Below are positions 6,602-15,839 of a stretch of 41,019 nucleotides of DNA, piece after piece. Below the pieces are notes generated by a model, which saw only the letters and a program-made list of their open reading frames with translations, had not been told where the DNA came from and did not search any database. A program made the position numbers and the translations under genes. How positions within the stretch are numbered: position 1 is the first letter of the stretch; every line of letters begins with the position of its first letter. Origin of the DNA: Pseudomonadota bacterium (GTDB lineage: Bacteria > Pseudomonadota > Gammaproteobacteria > Steroidobacterales > Steroidobacteraceae). The stretch covers positions 1-41,019 of the forward strand of contig JAKAXA010000029.1 of NCBI GenBank assembly GCA_021816775.1, given 5' to 3'.

Positions 6602-9003
6602 CGGCGGTCCACGCCGCCCGTGCGGCCTGCGTGCTCGATGATCTGTCCGTAGCTGAGGCCACCGTCGTTGCACGGTATCTGCTCGCCGAGGAATACTCGC
6701 AGCCCCTCGGCCGCGAGTGCATGCTGCGTCAGCTCGGTCAGAAGGGCATTCTGGAATACCCCGCCGGCGAGCCCCACCCGCTCGAAGCCCCGCGCTCGAA
6801 GTGCCCGCGCAATGGCCACGATGCCCCCCGCCAGACCCGCGTGAAACGCGTGCGCGGCTTGCGCGAGACCGGCTGATGGGGCCAGCAGCCTCTCGATGAG
6901 TGGCTGCCAGTCAAGACGAAGCAGCCCCGTGTCGTCCTCATAGATGCGTGCCGCGGCGCCCGAGAGTGCGCCGAGAGCTTCTGCACGACACTGCCGGGCC
7001 AGCGCCTCGAGGCGCATGGGCGCCTCGCCCTCGTAGCTCGTCTCGCGCACATCGACGAGCAGTGCCGCAGCCGCATCGAACAACCGGCCGGCGGCGCTGG
7101 TGAGCGGTGAATTGATGCCCGCACGCCAGGCTTGGCGCATCAGCGGCTGGGCCGGTGCGCCCGCAGGCGAGCGGCCGATTTCCCAGCAGACACCGGCCGC
7201 GCAGCGCCACGGCTCGCGTGCGGCGCGCTCGCCGCCCGGCAGCCGGAAGGGGCGCAGACTGGCCACTCGGCGCCACTGCCCTGGGGTGCCGAGGAATGCC
7301 TCGCCGCCCCAAAGCGTTCCGTCCTCCCCGAGCCCGGTTCCGTCCCAGGTAAAGACCAGCATCGGCTCGGCGGGAGAATGCTCGCCGGCAAGCGCCGAGG
7401 CATGCGCGCGATGGTGCGCAATCCTCGCGACGGGCAAGCCCGATTCCAGCGCCCAGCGGCTGCTCGCATAATCCGGGTGCACGTCGCACAGAACCTCCGC
7501 CGCGCGCACACCGTAGAGGCGCTGCAGATCCTCGGCGACCTGAGCGAACACCTGCGCACCGCGCGGGCTGCCGAGATCCCCGATATGCGGGGAGACCACG
7601 ACACGGTCGTCCCAGGCGAGTGCCACGGTCACCTTCTCTTGCCCGCCCGTGGCGAGCACCGGATGCTCGAGCCGCCACGGCGCCGGCAGTTCGAGCGGCC
7701 CCAGCCCGCGACCGATGCGCAGCGTGCGCGGCCGACCGAGCACAACACGCACCACCGGATCGTCCGCCGGGCGCGCGATCGGCCGATCATGGTGCAGGAA
7801 GGCATCCGCCACGCCGCCCAGCCGATCGTTGGCGGCCGCGACCTCGGTCATGACGGGCTCACCGCTGATGTTGCCGGAGGTCGCCACCAGGGGGCGTGCG
7901 ACATCACCCAACAGCAGGTGATGCAAGGGACTGTAAGGCAGAAAGACGCCGACTTCATCGAGCTGCGGCGCTATCAGTTGTGACAGCTGCGCATCGGGGC
8001 GCCGGCGCGCCAGAACGATCGGGCGTGCCGGCGTGAGCAGCCGCTGCGCCTCGCCGGCGGACAACTCAACATCACGGCGGACCGAAGCCAGGCCGTCCTC
8101 GCCGGTCTGCGGGTACATGACCGCGAGCGGCTTTCCGGGGCGGCGCTTGCGCGCGCGCAGGCGCGCCACTGCGGCATCATTGGCGGCATCGCACAACAGG
8201 TGGTACCCGCCGACGCCCTTGACGGCCACCACCGCTCCGGCGAGCAGCAGCTCGACGGCACCTCTCAAAGCCGCATCGCCGCGAACTGCGCCGGCGGCGT
8301 CATGGCCGATCGCTCTCGCCGATCCTCCCGGCCCGGACGTCAAATCCGGCTCCTCGGCAGCCTGCGCCCCACCCGCGAGCCACACCGACGGTCCGCAGCG
8401 CGGACAGGCGACCGGCTCGGCGTGGAAGCGCCGATCGGCCACCTCGCCGTACTCCGCGGCACAATCGGGGCACAGCGCAAACGTCGACATCGTAGTGTTG
8501 GCGCGATCGTAAGGCAGCGCCTCGATCAGCGTGTAGCGCGGCCCGCACTGCGTACAGTTGATGAACGGATAGCGGTAGCGGCGATTCTGCGGATCGGCGA
8601 GCTCCCGCAGGCAGTCGGGGCAGGTGAATGAATCCGGCGGCACAAACACCCGCGGCGCTCCCGCCGCGGCGCTCTCGAGAATCGAAAACCCGCTCGCCGC
8701 AGCGAGCGCAACCGACTCCTCGCCGATCAGCCGCGGTCGCGCGAGCGGCGGGGCACGCCCGATGAGGTCCCGCGCGAAGCGATCGAGCGCCGCGCGGGAG
8801 CCGCTCGCGACGATCTCGACCTCGCCGTGAAGATTGCGCACCGTGCCGGCGAGACCGAACTCCTGCGCCAGTCGGTACACAAACGGCCGGAACCCGACGC
8901 CCTGAACGTGCCCGGCCAGGCGCAGCCGCCGCGTGATGTGCGCGGCGCCCGAGGGCGGCTCTTCACAGACCCGAATGATGACGATGCTCCCCCGCAGGCG
9001 CAT
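6595..9003 (-). CDS. hypF: Carbamoyltransferase HypF
   Basis: HypF converts carbamoyl phosphate to a thiocarboxamide on HypE, the source of the cyanide ligands of [NiFe] hydrogenase. Domains in order are acylphosphatase (LAGHVQGVGFRPF, about residues 29-41), two zinc-finger-like motifs (CPDC/CTQC and CPDC/CPRC), a YrdC-like domain (KGVGGYHLLCDA, then KRRPGKPLAVM), and the Kae1-like carbamoyltransferase (HHRAHA, LAGGVFQN). At about 802 residues it is slightly longer than usual. The start at 9003 is the nearest ATG ahead of the acylphosphatase domain and overlaps the hypB 3' end by 41 bases; its ribosome-binding site is weak, so an alternative start is possible. Confidence 0.95.
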   Translation of the reverse strand: MRLRGSIVIIRVCEEPPSGAAHITRRLRLAGHVQGVGFRPFVYRLAQEFGLAGTVRNLHGEVEIVASGSRAALDRFARDLIGRAPPLARPRLIGEESVALAAASGFSILESAAAGAPRVFVPPDSFTCPDCLRELADPQNRRYRYPFINCTQCGPRYTLIEALPYDRANTTMSTFALCPDCAAEYGEVADRRFHAEPVACPRCGPSVWLAGGAQAAEEPDLTSGPGGSARAIGHDAAGAVRGDAALRGAVELLLAGAVVAVKGVGGYHLLCDAANDAAVARLRARKRRPGKPLAVMYPQTGEDGLASVRRDVELSAGEAQRLLTPARPIVLARRRPDAQLSQLIAPQLDEVGVFLPYSPLHHLLLGDVARPLVATSGNISGEPVMTEVAAANDRLGGVADAFLHHDRPIARPADDPVVRVVLGRPRTLRIGRGLGPLELPAPWRLEHPVLATGGQEKVTVALAWDDRVVVSPHIGDLGSPRGAQVFAQVAEDLQRLYGVRAAEVLCDVHPDYASSRWALESGLPVARIAHHRAHASALAGEHSPAEPMLVFTWDGTGLGEDGTLWGGEAFLGTPGQWRRVASLRPFRLPGGERAAREPWRCAAGVCWEIGRSPAGAPAQPLMRQAWRAGINSPLTSAAGRLFDAAAALLVDVRETSYEGEAPMRLEALARQCRAEALGALSGAAARIYEDDTGLLRLDWQPLIERLLAPSAGLAQAAHAFHAGLAGGIVAIARALRARGFERVGLAGGVFQNALLTELTQHALAAEGLRVFLGEQIPCNDGGLSYGQIIEHAGRTGGVDRRC

Positions 9004-9766
9004 GCGCAGTCGGCGGCGCAAGCCCGGCGGCTGCCACTGCGCGATGCTCGCCGCGCACCCGCTCGAGCCAGTCGCACCAGGCGTCGATCCCACCCGGCGC
9101 CCGACAGGAGAGGGACAATACCGCAGCCTCGCTTGAGAGCGCACGCAGGCTGGACTCCGCGCGCGCCGGATCGAACTCCGGCAGCAGCGGCAGCAGATCC
9201 GCCTTGGTAATGAGCAGCAGGTCCGCGGCGCGGAACATGACCGGATACTTCTGCGGCTTGTCGTCCCCTTCCGGCACCGACAGTAGGGTCACATCCAGAT
9301 GCTGCCCGAGATCGAAGCTCGCCGGGCACACCAGATTGCCGACATTCTCGATGAACAGCACATCGAGCCCGGCGAGCGGCAGCGCATCGAGCGCGTGGTG
9401 AACCATGCGGGCATCGAGGTGGCAGGCGCTGCCGGTGGTGATCTGGACCGCTGGCACGCCTTTGGCGCGGATTCGCAGCGCATCGTTCTCGGTGGCGAGG
9501 TCGCCTTCGATGACCGCCATCCGCAGCCTCGCGCCGAGCCGCTCCACGGTGCGCTCGAGAAGCGCGGTCTTACCGGCCCCGGGAGAGGACATGAGGTTGA
9601 TCACCAACACCCCATGCGCATCGAAATGCTCGCGATTGTGCGCCGCCAGGCGGTCGTTCTCCGCGAGCAGATCGCGCAGCACCTCGACCGACTCGACGCT
9701 GCCGGCGCCGTGCGCGTGCGCCTCGCCAACCGGCTCCGTAATCGCGCAGCCGCAGTGCTCACACAT
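8963..9766 (-). CDS. hypB: Hydrogenase nickel-insertion GTPase HypB
   Basis: A 267-residue GTPase that works with HypA to load nickel into the hydrogenase large subunit. It opens with MCEHCGC, the high-affinity nickel site of the E. coli-type subgroup. The P-loop is SPGAGKTA (residues 61-68), followed by GSACHLDARMVHHAL (metal site at the dimer interface) and ENVGNLVCPASFDLG. A modest His cluster closes the protein. The start at 9766 has an AGGAGAG ribosome-binding site and overlaps the hypX stop by 8 bases. Confidence 0.96.
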   Translation of the reverse strand: MCEHCGCAITEPVGEAHAHGAGSVESVEVLRDLLAENDRLAAHNREHFDAHGVLVINLMSSPGAGKTALLERTVERLGARLRMAVIEGDLATENDALRIRAKGVPAVQITTGSACHLDARMVHHALDALPLAGLDVLFIENVGNLVCPASFDLGQHLDVTLLSVPEGDDKPQKYPVMFRAADLLLITKADLLPLLPEFDPARAESSLRALSSEAAVLSLSCRAPGGIDAWCDWLERVRGEHRAVAAAGLAPPTAHAPAGEHRHHSGL

Positions 9767-11513
9767 ATCCGCTCTCCTCGTGAACGGTGCCGTCGCCGAG
9801 TACTCCGGACACGACCCGGCCGCGCGGCGCGCGGCGCGCGCGGTGCAGCGCCAGATGCAGCGGAGTACGCGATTTCGGCACCTTGTATATGAAGTTGTAC
9901 CGCGCCACGTGATAGCTCGGATCAAATCCGTAGAAATTCCGGTACATGCGCTCGAGCTCCTCGGTACGGTATGACTCGAGCGCCTTGGCGCTCTCGTCGG
10001 CGGCGCGCCGCCGGCGCTTTGCATCGATGCGTGCGGCGAATCCGCTGTCGCGCGCAAGCTCCAGCGCCCAGGCGAGAATCGTCTCGAGCGTCTCGCCGCC
10101 GGCGGCCGGCAGCGTCCGCTCGATGAGCCCGAGTCTGCGCGCCTCCGGGACACCCATCGGCAGGCGCCGCTGCATCAGCTGCGCGGCGTGCTGCGCTCCG
10201 ACACGCCGCGGCAGCAGGTACGTCCAGTACTCCGAGCCGAAGAGGTTGCCCATGTCCTTGTAATGCGGGTTCAGCACTATGCCCGCGGCGGCCCACACCT
10301 CGTCGGCGGCGAGCGCCATAAACACCCCGCCCGCGCCCGCTCCGCCGCGCATGGCCGCAACCACCAGCCGGTCGGTCGTCGTGGCGATATCGCCCGTCAG
10401 ATCATCGATCGCATTGATGTTGCGCCAGGACTCCTCGGCCGGGCTCGCGGCCGCCTCGATCATCCCCAGATGAATGCCGTTCGACCAGTAGTCGGACCCG
10501 CCGGCGAGCACCAGGACCCGGGTCGGCCGACTCAGTGCCTGCGCGTACGCCGCGCGCAGCGCCCGGCACTGCGTGGTGCTCATCGCACCGTTGTAGAACT
10601 CGAACTGCAGCACTCCCACGGAGTCGCGCTCCCGGTAGCGGATCGGCGCGTATCCGGGCTGCTCGGGCAGCTGCACACTCTCGGCGCAAAACACCATCTC
10701 GGCCCGCAGTTTCAGTGCGCGCCGCGATTCTCCCGGTTCCGCACGCTCCTCGCGCACGTGACCGATCCAGACCGCCCCGTCGCGGGTCGCCCGTGCGAGC
10801 GCACCGCCGCCACGGGCGAGCACAGCGCCTGGCGCGCCGACCAGGCCCGCCGCATCGTGCGCATCAAACAGCCGAACGGCACGGCCAAAGATCTCATCGG
10901 GGGCGCCCGGTGCACCGTCGGCGCTGCGGATCTTGCGCAGCACCGTGGCAGTGTCATCGTGCTGCCAGTCGATACGTCGATCGGCGGGACGACACACCGG
11001 GCGCTCGCGTCCGCGCACGAGCGGATCGCTCCCGCGCGCCGCACGGGGCGTATAGGTGCGCGACTCGATGCGCTCGATAGCCTGCAGCACCGCCGCGCTC
11101 GCCGCATCGGCGACCTCGCGGCGGTACAGGCTCGACTTCGTGCCCGCGCGCAGCGGGAACTCGACGCTCGCCCACACCGGCCCGCCGTCCATCTGCGCCT
11201 CGGCCTGCAGCACCGTGACGCCCCACTCGCGCTCACCCTCGAGCAGCGCCCAGTCGAGCGCCGAGGGGCCGCGGTCACCGACGATGCCCGGGTGGACCAC
11301 GAGGCACACGCGTGCGCGCCAGACTTCCGGGGGTATCGGACGCTTGAGAAATGGCGCGAGCACGATGTGCGGCTCGTACAGCGCCACCGCCTCGCGGGTG
11401 ATGGTGTCGTTGATGTCGAGCTCGACCGACACCTGATGGCCCCGCTCGCGCAAGTCGGTGTAGAGCCGCTGCGAGAGACTGTTGAAACTGTGCGCGAGCA
11501 GCAGAATGCGCAT
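9759..11513 (-). CDS. hypX: CO-ligand synthesis protein HypX/HoxX
   Basis: A 584-residue two-domain protein. The N-terminal half (to about residue 270) is formyltransferase-like, with SALDWALLEGEREWGVTVLQ and an HPGIVGDRG motif. The C-terminal half is enoyl-CoA hydratase/isomerase-like (SVGVLQFEFYNGAMS, then GGAGAGGVFMALAADEV). HypX makes the active-site CO ligand from a formyl-tetrahydrofolate-derived group and is found in organisms that mature hydrogenase under air. The start at 11513 lies 8 bases after the hypE stop with GAGG spaced 7 bases. It sits between hypE and hypB, an unusual but sensible place. Confidence 0.93.
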   Translation of the reverse strand: MRILLLAHSFNSLSQRLYTDLRERGHQVSVELDINDTITREAVALYEPHIVLAPFLKRPIPPEVWRARVCLVVHPGIVGDRGPSALDWALLEGEREWGVTVLQAEAQMDGGPVWASVEFPLRAGTKSSLYRREVADAASAAVLQAIERIESRTYTPRAARGSDPLVRGRERPVCRPADRRIDWQHDDTATVLRKIRSADGAPGAPDEIFGRAVRLFDAHDAAGLVGAPGAVLARGGGALARATRDGAVWIGHVREERAEPGESRRALKLRAEMVFCAESVQLPEQPGYAPIRYRERDSVGVLQFEFYNGAMSTTQCRALRAAYAQALSRPTRVLVLAGGSDYWSNGIHLGMIEAAASPAEESWRNINAIDDLTGDIATTTDRLVVAAMRGGAGAGGVFMALAADEVWAAAGIVLNPHYKDMGNLFGSEYWTYLLPRRVGAQHAAQLMQRRLPMGVPEARRLGLIERTLPAAGGETLETILAWALELARDSGFAARIDAKRRRRAADESAKALESYRTEELERMYRNFYGFDPSYHVARYNFIYKVPKSRTPLHLALHRARRAPRGRVVSGVLGDGTVHEESGYV

Positions 11514-11521
11514 CGGACGCC

Positions 11522-12565
11522 TCAACAGATGCGCGGCAGCTGCTCGCCGGCCAGCCAATCGACCATGCGCTCACCCCCGAAGTCCGTGGTCATCTGCACG
11601 AAGCGCTGCGCGTCGGCCACGACCTCGCCGATGATGGCCGCATCCTGTCCGAGCGGATGGGCCCGCATGGCCCCAAGCACCCCCGCAGCGGCCGCCCGTG
11701 CGACGAACGCGACCAGCTTGCCTTCGTTGGCGACACACAGCGGATCGAGTCCGAGCAGCTCGCAGGCGGCGGCCACCGCGGGCTTGACGGGAATCGCCGC
11801 CTCGCGAATGCGCATCCCCGCGCCCGCCTGCTGGGCGATCTCGTTGAGGGTGGCGGCAAGCCCGCCGCGCGTCGGATCGCGCATCGCATGCACGGCAGGT
11901 CCACCGGCGGCCACGATATCCCGGACCAGCTCATGCAACGGCGCCGAATCGGACACAATGTCGGTCTCGAACTGAAGATCGTGGCGGCGCGACATCACCG
12001 CGACACCGTGATCGCCGAGCGAACCGGACAGAATGATCTGGTCGCCGGGCCGGACCCGCTCCACCGAGATCTCGATGCCCTGCGGCACGACGCCGATGCC
12101 GGTGGTGCAGATGAAGACCCCGTCGGCCTTGCCGCGCTCGACCACCTTGGTATCCCCGGTGACCACCACCGTGCCGGCCGCGCGGGCCGCTTCGCCCATA
12201 CTGCGCACGATGCGCTCGAGCTCAGCGAGCGGGAAGCCCTCCTCGAGAATGAAGCTCGCCGACAGGTAGCGCGGCGAGGCGCCGGCCATGGCGATGTCGT
12301 TGATGGTGCCGTGCACCGCGAGCGAGCCGATGTCGCCGCCCGGGAAGAACAGGGGGGAGATGACGTAGCCGTCGGTAGTCATGACCATCCGGCCGCCGTC
12401 GACGTCGAATGCCGCCTGATCGTTGCCGCGCCGCAGCCACTCGTTGTCGAACGCAGGATGAAACAGCTGACCGATCAGCTGCGCCATCGCGCGCCCGCCC
12501 GCCCCGTGCGACAGATCCACACGGCCGGCGCGCAGGTCAAGCGCAGGGAATACCCGCCGGCTCAT
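11522..12565 (-). CDS. hypE: Hydrogenase maturation protein HypE
   Basis: A 347-residue member of the PurM-like ATPase family. HypE accepts the carbamoyl group from HypF on its C-terminal cysteine and dehydrates it to thiocyanate, then donates CN to HypC-HypD. Seen here: LSHGAGGRAM at the N-terminus, FFPGGDIGSLAVHGTINDIAM (ATP region), and the conserved terminal PRIC ending in the required Cys. The start at 12565 overlaps the hypD stop (ATGA). Confidence 0.96.
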   Translation of the reverse strand: MSRRVFPALDLRAGRVDLSHGAGGRAMAQLIGQLFHPAFDNEWLRRGNDQAAFDVDGGRMVMTTDGYVISPLFFPGGDIGSLAVHGTINDIAMAGASPRYLSASFILEEGFPLAELERIVRSMGEAARAAGTVVVTGDTKVVERGKADGVFICTTGIGVVPQGIEISVERVRPGDQIILSGSLGDHGVAVMSRRHDLQFETDIVSDSAPLHELVRDIVAAGGPAVHAMRDPTRGGLAATLNEIAQQAGAGMRIREAAIPVKPAVAAACELLGLDPLCVANEGKLVAFVARAAAAGVLGAMRAHPLGQDAAIIGEVVADAQRFVQMTTDFGGERMVDWLAGEQLPRIC

Positions 12566-13710
12566 GCGGCCGTCTCCCGGGGCGGGCTCGCACGGAAGCG
12601 CTTGTAGGTCCAATACGCCGAACAGGCGCCCTCGGGCGAGACCATGCATGACCCCATCGGCGTCTCGGGCGTGCATGCCGTGCCGAACAATCGGCAATCG
12701 AGCGGCGTCTTCACCCCGCGCAGCACAGCGCCGCACTGGCAGCCCGGCACCTCGCGCGCCGGCGCGTCGCTGAGTGCGAAGCGTCGCTCGGCGTCGAATT
12801 CGCCATAGCGCTCCTTCAGGCGCAGCGCGCTGTAGGGAACCTGCCCGAGGCCGCGCCATTCGAAGGTCTTGCGCAGCTCGAACACCTGCGCGACGTCGCG
12901 CTTGGCGCCTTCGTTGCCCTCGAGGCGCACGGCGCGGCCGTACTGATTCTCGACCTCGTGCCGGCCGTCGTTCACCTGTCGGATCAGCATCAGCACCGCC
13001 TGCAGGACATCGAGCGGCTCGAAGCCGGCGATCACCACGGGCTTGGCGAACTCCTCGGCAAAGAACGTATACGGCTCGCTGCCGATCACGGTGCTCACGT
13101 GCGCCGGCCCGATGAACCCGTCCAGGCGCACGCGGCCGAACTCGCGCAGATCCGGGCTCTCGAGAATGTTCTGGATCGCCGCGGGCGTGAGCACGTGATT
13201 GCAGAAGACCGTGAAGTTCTTCAGCCCCAGCTCGGCGGCGAGCCGCACCGCGAGCGCCGTGGGCGGGGTTGTGGTCTCAAAGCCGATCGCAAAGAGCACC
13301 ACCTGCCGCTGCGGCTCGGCGCGCGCGGTCGCGATGGCATCGAGGGCGGAGTAGATCATGCGCACATCGGCGCCGCCGGCTTTGGCCCGCAGCAGCGACA
13401 CGCCGCGCGAGCCGGGCACGCGCATCAGGTCGCCGTAGGTGCACAGCGTGATGCCGCTGCGCTCAACCAGGCGGATCGCGGTGTCGATGCGCGCCACGGG
13501 CAGCACGCAGACCGGGCATCCCGGGCCGTGAATCAGCCGCACCGAAGGCGGCAGCAGATCCTCCAGACCGTAGCGCGAAATGGCATGCGTATGGCCGCCG
13601 CAGAATTCCATGAAGCGGTAGCCGGCGCCATCGCCGGCCGTTTCCGCCGCGATCCGCGCCGCCAGCTGCCGGGCGATGCGCCCGTCGCGGTATTCCAGCG
13701 TGTGCTTCAT
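12562..13710 (-). CDS. hypD: Hydrogenase maturation protein HypD
   Basis: A 382-residue iron-sulfur protein that, with HypC, assembles Fe(CN)2CO. Motifs: FMEFCGGHTHAI (Cys at the catalytic site), HGPGCPVCVLP, GFETTTPPTA, and the C-terminal cysteines of the 4Fe-4S site (GCQCG, then DCRLFGTAC and GACSAY). The start at 13710 overlaps the hypC stop (ATGA) and is preceded by GAGGG; an in-frame ATG five codons earlier is less likely. Confidence 0.96.
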   Translation of the reverse strand: MKHTLEYRDGRIARQLAARIAAETAGDGAGYRFMEFCGGHTHAISRYGLEDLLPPSVRLIHGPGCPVCVLPVARIDTAIRLVERSGITLCTYGDLMRVPGSRGVSLLRAKAGGADVRMIYSALDAIATARAEPQRQVVLFAIGFETTTPPTALAVRLAAELGLKNFTVFCNHVLTPAAIQNILESPDLREFGRVRLDGFIGPAHVSTVIGSEPYTFFAEEFAKPVVIAGFEPLDVLQAVLMLIRQVNDGRHEVENQYGRAVRLEGNEGAKRDVAQVFELRKTFEWRGLGQVPYSALRLKERYGEFDAERRFALSDAPAREVPGCQCGAVLRGVKTPLDCRLFGTACTPETPMGSCMVSPEGACSAYWTYKRFRASPPRETAA

Positions 13711-13976
13711 GTCCCTCTTGCCCACGGCCCGCCGGAGTCGCCGGCCAGACCATCGGCCACCTCTCGCAGCGCCTCGAGCGTGCGGGCCGCCTCGGCCTCA
13801 TCAATGACCGTCAGAGCGAAGCCGACGTGCGCGAGGATGTAATCGCCGCAGCGTGCCTGCGGCGCATAGGCAAGGCTGATCTCCTTGACCACGCCGCCGA
13901 AGTCGACGCGTGCCGTGCGCAGCAGGGGATCCTGTGCGCGGATTTCGATGATTCTGCCGGGCACCGCCAGACACAT
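13707..13976 (-). CDS. hypC: Hydrogenase assembly chaperone HypC
   Basis: An 89-residue chaperone that carries the Fe(CN)2CO unit from HypD to the large-subunit precursor. The N-terminal MCLAVPGRIIEI supplies the essential Cys2, and GDYILAHVGFALTVIDE is typical of the middle. The C-terminal tail is slightly extended and helical. It is the first gene of the minus-strand hypCDEXBF operon and diverges from the heptaheme cytochrome gene at 14111; the 134-base gap should contain both promoters, but I see no clear consensus. Confidence 0.96.
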   Translation of the reverse strand: MCLAVPGRIIEIRAQDPLLRTARVDFGGVVKEISLAYAPQARCGDYILAHVGFALTVIDEAEAARTLEALREVADGLAGDSGGPWARGT

Positions 13977-14110
13977 GCCGCCAACCTCGCGCTGGGCCGA
14001 TGCGCTACCGTGCCGCAGCGGCGGGGCAACCGGAATACGTAGGTGCCCGCGGCCCTTAGGCATTGGTACGTATCGACCCGGTCGGCCGCCTCCGGGATGC
14101 TGCCCACTCC

Positions 14111-15769
14111 ATGAGCACGGATTCGCACCGCGCACTGCGCTGGCTGAGGGTATTGGCCGCAGCGGCCCTATTGAGCTGCAGCGCCGCGCGGCATCCGGCC
14201 TGGCCCGCCGCGCCCGGGACTGGGGCTGCCGCGCCCACCAACGCACAGTGCCTCGCCTGTCACGCCACCGGCGTGATGGGCGCACCGAAGGTCGATCCTG
14301 CGGTACTGGCGCATTCCGTGCACGCCTCGCTCTCGTGCGTGAGCTGCCACGCCGGCATCAAGCAGGTCCCCCACCCCATGGCAGTCGCGCCGGTGGCCTG
14401 CGCGAGCTGCCATCAGATGCAGGGCCGCGAGCTGGCGCACGGATCGCATGCCGCCGCGCTCGGCGGCGCGGGCGAGACCGCCCGTCCGACCTGCACGACC
14501 TGTCACGGCACCCACAACGTGATGCCCGTGACGAGCGGTGCATTCCAGCGGGGCATCACGCACACCTGCGCCGGGTGCCATCGCGAAGCGTATCGGACCT
14601 ACATGAGCACGCCGCACGGACAGGCGGCCGCGCTGGGCTTGCCGGGCGCGCCGCGCTGCGTGAACTGTCACGATCCGCATCTGGCGCTGCCGCCGAGCAA
14701 TCCGCTGTCACGGGTCTCGCCGTCCAATCGGCCCGATACGTGCCGCAGCTGTCATACGGGAGCGGACGTCAAGCTCGCCGGCTACGACCCGCATCCGCGG
14801 CCGGATGATCCGGCGCGCTCGCACCTGGTCACCTATACCCACTATTTCATGGTCGTGCTGCTGGCCGGGGTGTTCGGCTTCTTCGGACTGCACACGCTGC
14901 TGTGGCTGCAGCGCAGCCTGGTCGGGAGGCTGCGCGGGGAGCTGCCGCCGCTGAAGCACTTCGGCGGGCCACACATCCAGCGCTTCACGGTGGTGGATCG
15001 TCTCACCCACCTGATCGTGATCCTGAGCTTCATGCTGCTCTCGCTCACGGGACTGGCGCTGATGCACCCCGAGACCGCCTGGGCCCAGGCGATCACGGGG
15101 TTCTTCGGCGGCGCCGCCACCATGCGGATCATTCATCTGGTCAACGGCGGCATCACCTTCGGGTATTTCTTCTTCCATGTCTTCTATCTGGGCTACCGCG
15201 CGCTCATCCAGAAGCAGCGCTACGCGCTGCTCGGGCCGGACTCCCTCGTGCCCACCTGGCAGGACATCCTCGACATCTGGCGCAACTTCCGCTGGTTCCT
15301 CTACCTGGGGCCGCGGCCGCGCATGGGCCGCTGGACGTATTGGGAGAAGTTCGATTACTGGGCGGTGTTCTGGGGCGTCGCGATCATCGGCGTGTCGGGC
15401 CTGATGCTCGCCGCGCCGGTGTTCCTCACCCGATTCATGCCCGGCATCGCGCTCAACGTCGCCTTCGTCGTACATTCCGAGGAAGCGCTGCTCGCGACCG
15501 GCTTCATATTCATCTTCCACTTCTTCCACAACCATCTGCGGCCGGAAAAATTCCCGATCGACGTGTCGATACTGACCGGCCGGGTGCCGCTCGATCGGTT
15601 CAAGGAAGAGCGCCCGCTGCAGTACGAGGAGCTCGTGCGCGAGGGCAGGCTTGAACAGGCAATCGTGCCGCCGCCGTCGCGATTCATCACGACGATCTCG
15701 GTGCTGTTCGGAATGGCGGTGGTAATCACCGGCATGGTGTTGATCGCGCTCGTGATCTTCGCCGGCTGA
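14111..15769 (+). CDS. Heptaheme cytochrome c fused to cytochrome b membrane domain (CbcL-like)
   Basis: A 552-residue inner-membrane protein. After a signal/anchor segment (about 10-30) comes a periplasmic domain with seven CXXCH motifs (starting at residues 47, 76, 97, 128, 153, 183 and 211). From about residue 240 there are at least four hydrophobic spans with paired His (FDRLTHL-type region, IIHLVNGGITFGYFFFH, HSEEALLATGFIFIFHFFHNH), as in diheme b-type subunits of formate dehydrogenase and hydrogenase (FdnI/HydC). The same fusion plan is known in Geobacter CbcL, an inner-membrane quinol oxidase for low-potential extracellular acceptors. Inferred role here: quinone-cytochrome electron exchange linking the hydrogenase and the Mtr conduit, in place of CymA. 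The ATG at 14111 lacks a clear ribosome-binding site; a TTG at 14063 is an alternative. A small tetraheme link or separate subunits are not present nearby. Confidence 0.85.
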   Translation: MSTDSHRALRWLRVLAAAALLSCSAARHPAWPAAPGTGAAAPTNAQCLACHATGVMGAPKVDPAVLAHSVHASLSCVSCHAGIKQVPHPMAVAPVACASCHQMQGRELAHGSHAAALGGAGETARPTCTTCHGTHNVMPVTSGAFQRGITHTCAGCHREAYRTYMSTPHGQAAALGLPGAPRCVNCHDPHLALPPSNPLSRVSPSNRPDTCRSCHTGADVKLAGYDPHPRPDDPARSHLVTYTHYFMVVLLAGVFGFFGLHTLLWLQRSLVGRLRGELPPLKHFGGPHIQRFTVVDRLTHLIVILSFMLLSLTGLALMHPETAWAQAITGFFGGAATMRIIHLVNGGITFGYFFFHVFYLGYRALIQKQRYALLGPDSLVPTWQDILDIWRNFRWFLYLGPRPRMGRWTYWEKFDYWAVFWGVAIIGVSGLMLAAPVFLTRFMPGIALNVAFVVHSEEALLATGFIFIFHFFHNHLRPEKFPIDVSILTGRVPLDRFKEERPLQYEELVREGRLEQAIVPPPSRFITTISVLFGMAVVITGMVLIALVIFAG

Positions 15770-15800
15770 GCGCTGCGGGAGCCCGGCGCTCGCGGGGAAC

Positions 15801-15828
15801 GGGAGGCCCGAGGGCGCACGAGCCTCCC
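15801..15828. terminator. Possible bidirectional terminator
   Basis: GGGAGGC (15801-15807) and GCCTCCC (15822-15828) form a 7-bp stem with a 14-base loop in the 70-base gap between convergent genes (the heptaheme fusion and the monoheme cytochrome). There is no T-tract on either strand, so efficiency is uncertain. Confidence 0.35.
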
Positions 15829-15839
15829 ACCGCGCGCGG

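Noticed and set aside
9767-10153. Longer N-terminus for HypB
   Set aside because: The frame upstream of MCEHCGC overlaps hypX in another frame, is Arg/Ser-rich without family similarity, and the nickel-binding motif belongs at the very N-terminus.
13977-14110. FNR-type or other recognisable operator between hypC and the heptaheme cytochrome gene
   Set aside because: No TTGAT-n4-ATCAA-like palindrome is present; the short TACGTA palindrome alone is not enough.
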